Below the pieces are notes generated by a model. That model was given only the letters and a program-made list of their open reading frames with translations. It searched no databases and had not been told where the DNA came from. From assembly GCA_964542055.1 (NCBI GenBank), contig CAZITB010000070.1, forward strand, positions 1 to 15,469: a stretch of DNA of 15,469 nt, given 5' to 3'. This document shows positions 14,308 to 15,469 of this stretch, in pieces. The DNA comes from CAZITB01 sp964542055. Its GTDB lineage: Bacteria; Planctomycetota; Phycisphaerae; Sedimentisphaerales; CAMDDF01. The position numbers and the translations under genes are program-made. Position 1 is the first letter of the stretch; each line of letters opens with the position of its first letter.

Positions 14308-14411
14308 GCCACAGATGGACACTGATAGACACAGATTTTTCTTTACGGTCAACTGTGAACGGTCAACGGTTAACGGCTTTTTTTCTGTGTTAATCTGTAT
14401 TAATCAGTGGC
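14308..14411. repeat. dyad element with 28-nt imperfect inverted arms of CACAGAT-type words
   Basis: The left arm 14308-14335 and the right arm 14384-14411 match in 21 of 28 positions as an inverted repeat. Both arms are themselves built of 10-11-nt degenerate words (GCCACAGAT, ACACTGAT, ACACAGA). The 48-nt centre holds the direct repeats ACGGTCAAC (14345-14353 and 14359-14367) followed by GGTTAACGG, flanked by T runs. The element ends 18 nt before the GTG start of the MNT gene, placing it in that operon's promoter or leader. It looks like a small non-autonomous dispersed repeat. No transposase or target duplication is seen. Confidence 0.65.
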
Positions 14412-14429
14412 AAACTAAAGGAAAGAAAA

Positions 14430-14741
14430 GTGGTTGATATTATAAAAGAGCATATTTCGGAAATATCAGTTTTATGTGACAAATATAATGTAGCAAGACT
14501 TGAGGTTTTTGGTTCAGCAACTGCCCCTTACCTTTTTGATGAAGAAAAAAGTGACCTGGATTTTCTTGTAGAATTTTCTCCTCTGCCGGAAGGCTGCCAT
14601 GCCGACAATTATTTTGATTTATTATTTGCTCTTAAAGAAATCTTTCACAAAGATATTGATTTGGTAATGGCCAGTGCAATTAAAAACGTATATTTTCTTA
14701 AAGCCATCGAAAAGCATCGGGAGGTAATTTATGCAGCTTGA
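14430..14741 (+). CDS. minimal nucleotidyltransferase (MNT, MntA-type antitoxin)
   Basis: The product is a 103-residue MNT-fold protein with a GTG start and AAAGGA 8 nt upstream. The DNA polymerase beta-like motif is Gly28-Ser29 followed after 12 residues by Asp42-Leu-Asp44 ('SDLDFLVEF'), with a third acidic position in 'KDIDLVM' (about 75-77). In MntA/HepT systems this protein adds AMP groups to a tyrosine of the HEPN toxin and silences it. The spacing between GS and DxD is 12, whereas the second MNT in this window (15164) has 10. The usual Arg-Gly after GSxA is also missing here ('GSATAPYLF'), so activity should not be assumed. It overlaps the HEPN gene by 11 nt, as expected for a paired operon. 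The order is antitoxin first. Confidence 0.85.
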   Translation: MVDIIKEHISEISVLCDKYNVARLEVFGSATAPYLFDEEKSDLDFLVEFSPLPEGCHADNYFDLLFALKEIFHKDIDLVMASAIKNVYFLKAIEKHREVIYAA

Positions 14742-15066
14742 GAGCAAAGCGTGTTTAGAGGATATTCGTTGCGCATCGGAGTGTATTTTTGAGTTTGTAG
14801 ATGATAAAGATTTTAGTTGCTATACAGAAAATTTAATGCTTAAAAGTGCTGTTGAAAGACAATTTGAAATAGTCGGTGAGGCACTGAACAGGCTTTACAA
14901 AAGAGAACCTCAACTGACAGCTGAGATACCCGATTATCAAAAAATTATCTCTTTCAGAAATCTGCTTATTCATGGCTATGATGTTGTTGAAGATCGGGTA
15001 GTATGGGATATTATTTCAAAGTATCTGCCTAATCTTTATGAACATGTGTTGTATTTATTGAAATAA
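14731..15066 (+). CDS. HEPN-domain RNase toxin, HepT-like (DUF86)
   Basis: The product is a 111-residue all-helical protein. The HEPN catalytic motif RX4HXY is complete: Arg76-Asn-Leu-Leu-Ile-His81-Gly-Tyr83. In known HepT toxins Arg and His cut RNA, and the Tyr is the residue that MntA adenylylates. 'VERQFEIVGEAL' (41-52) is the typical preceding helix. A strong GGGAGG (14719-14724) lies 6 nt before the ATG, inside the MNT gene; the two genes overlap by 11 nt. It therefore acts as the toxin of a two-gene toxin-antitoxin module, or of a housekeeping HEPN/MNT pair. Confidence 0.88.
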   Translation: MQLESKACLEDIRCASECIFEFVDDKDFSCYTENLMLKSAVERQFEIVGEALNRLYKREPQLTAEIPDYQKIISFRNLLIHGYDVVEDRVVWDIISKYLPNLYEHVLYLLK

Positions 15067-15078
15067 GAGGCTAACTAT

Positions 15079-15113
15079 TAATCAATAAACAATAATCAAT
15101 AATCAATAGACAA
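15079..15113. repeat. 7-bp tandem repeat, five copies of TAATCAA
   Basis: Five consecutive 7-bp units, TAATCAA, TAAACAA, TAATCAA, TAATCAA and TAGACAA, fill 15079-15113 in the spacer between the two MNT/HEPN modules. A TATAAT follows at 15116-15121 but has no good -35, so the repeats may lie just upstream of a weak promoter for the second module. Copy number could vary between strains by slippage. Confidence 0.7.
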
Positions 15114-15163
15114 TCTATAATATGACTACTATAAATTTCTGTATCTAAGAAAGGAACATCAAA

Positions 15164-15454
15164 ATGGTCTCTTTTATGGAAGTTAAAAGCCATAGAGATG
15201 AAATTTTAGCAATTGCCGAAAAATACGGAGTACACAATATTCGAATATTCGGCTCTGTTGCGCGTGGCCAGCAAACATCAGACAGCGACCTTGACCTTCT
15301 TGTAACAATGGATAGCGATAGAAGTCTGCTCGATAGAATAGGTTTTATGCAAGAAATTAGAGACTTGCTGAATGTGAAAGTTGATGTTGTCAACGAAAAA
15401 GCAATTCATGAAATTATTCGAGGAACCATACTTAATGAGGGAGTGGCAATTTGA
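15164..15454 (+). CDS. second minimal nucleotidyltransferase (MNT, MntA-type)
   Basis: The product is a 96-residue protein with ATG 15164 and AAAGGAA (15150-15156) 7 nt upstream. 'RIFGSVARGQQTSDSDLDLLV' supplies the canonical Gly-Ser, ten residues, Asp-Leu-Asp motif (stretch split here: GSVARG, then TSDSDLD). 'VKVDVV' provides the third acidic residue. Unlike the MNT at 14430, the Arg-Gly after GSVA is present, so this copy looks fully active. The final four bases overlap the start of a following gene that appears to be its HEPN partner. Compared with the first MNT the sequences are clearly divergent, so this is a second module and not a recent duplication. Confidence 0.88.
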   Translation: MVSFMEVKSHRDEILAIAEKYGVHNIRIFGSVARGQQTSDSDLDLLVTMDSDRSLLDRIGFMQEIRDLLNVKVDVVNEKAIHEIIRGTILNEGVAI

Positions 15455-15469
15455 AAGACGACAGACTAT
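15451..15469 (+). CDS. start of a HEPN/DUF86 (HepT-like) partner gene, cut by the window end
   Basis: TTG 15451 overlaps the MNT stop by 4 nt (TTGA) and follows a strong GAGGGAG (15437-15443) at 7 nt. The six visible codons read M-K-D-D-R-L, a beginning I recognise as common for DUF86/HepT proteins next to MNT genes. Identity rests mainly on position. The rest lies outside the window. Confidence 0.5.

Overview
The window looks like part of a bacterial chromosome fragment, probably a metagenome-assembled genome because it contains a 10-base run of N at 13945-13954. The likeliest source is a planctomycete of the Phycisphaerae/Sedimentisphaerales type. This is inferred from two secreted proteins that end in dockerin-like 'D-x-D-x-N ... 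D' modules, a DUF2723 membrane protein, an Ala-rich/fibronectin-III protein of a kind I associate with such genomes, moderate-to-low GC and frequent GTG/TTG starts. No rRNA, tRNA, CRISPR array, transposase or phage gene was seen.

Layout. (1) 1-2741: the C-terminal end of a QueD/PTPS-like protein, then an extended-SDR nucleotide-sugar enzyme with the STSEVYG signature of UDP-glucuronate decarboxylases, overlapping a DUF2723 (GT-C-like) membrane protein. (2) 2738-3899: a good sigma70-type promoter and a DegT/WbpE-like sugar aminotransferase. (3) 3900-7442: two secreted dockerin-bearing proteins, a trypsin-like protease on the minus strand and a beta-propeller-like protein on the plus strand. 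They are transcribed divergently from back-to-back promoters. The protease gene abuts the aminotransferase gene with no base between the stop codons. (4) 7655-12632: a second sugar-nucleotide block with UDP-glucose 6-dehydrogenase, UDP-glucuronate 4-epimerase, a possible 36-residue secreted peptide, a WbpA-type UDP-GlcNAc 6-dehydrogenase and a WbpP/GalE-like 4-epimerase. (5) 12633-14429: a repeat-rich, gene-poor stretch holding one FN3 protein of different base composition, a 21-bp tandem array, the assembly gap and dyad elements made of short degenerate words. (6) 14430-15469: two consecutive MNT/HEPN (MntA/HepT-type) toxin-antitoxin modules, the second cut by the window end.

How it fits together. 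The sugar genes would turn UDP-Glc into UDP-GlcA, UDP-GalA and possibly UDP-Xyl. They would also turn UDP-GlcNAc into UDP-GlcNAcA, UDP-GalNAc(A) and 3-amino derivatives, which are precursors of an acidic surface polysaccharide. The conventional glycosyltransferases, flippase and polymerase are not in the window, nor are the WbpB/WbpD steps. The repeat-rich right third looks like accessory DNA beside this locus.

No wholly new system can be demonstrated from sequence alone. The best candidates for a second look are the divergently controlled dockerin protease/propeller pair, the 36-residue secreted ORF with its own promoter, the helical-phase 21-bp array, and the twin MNT/HEPN modules sitting behind short-repeat elements.
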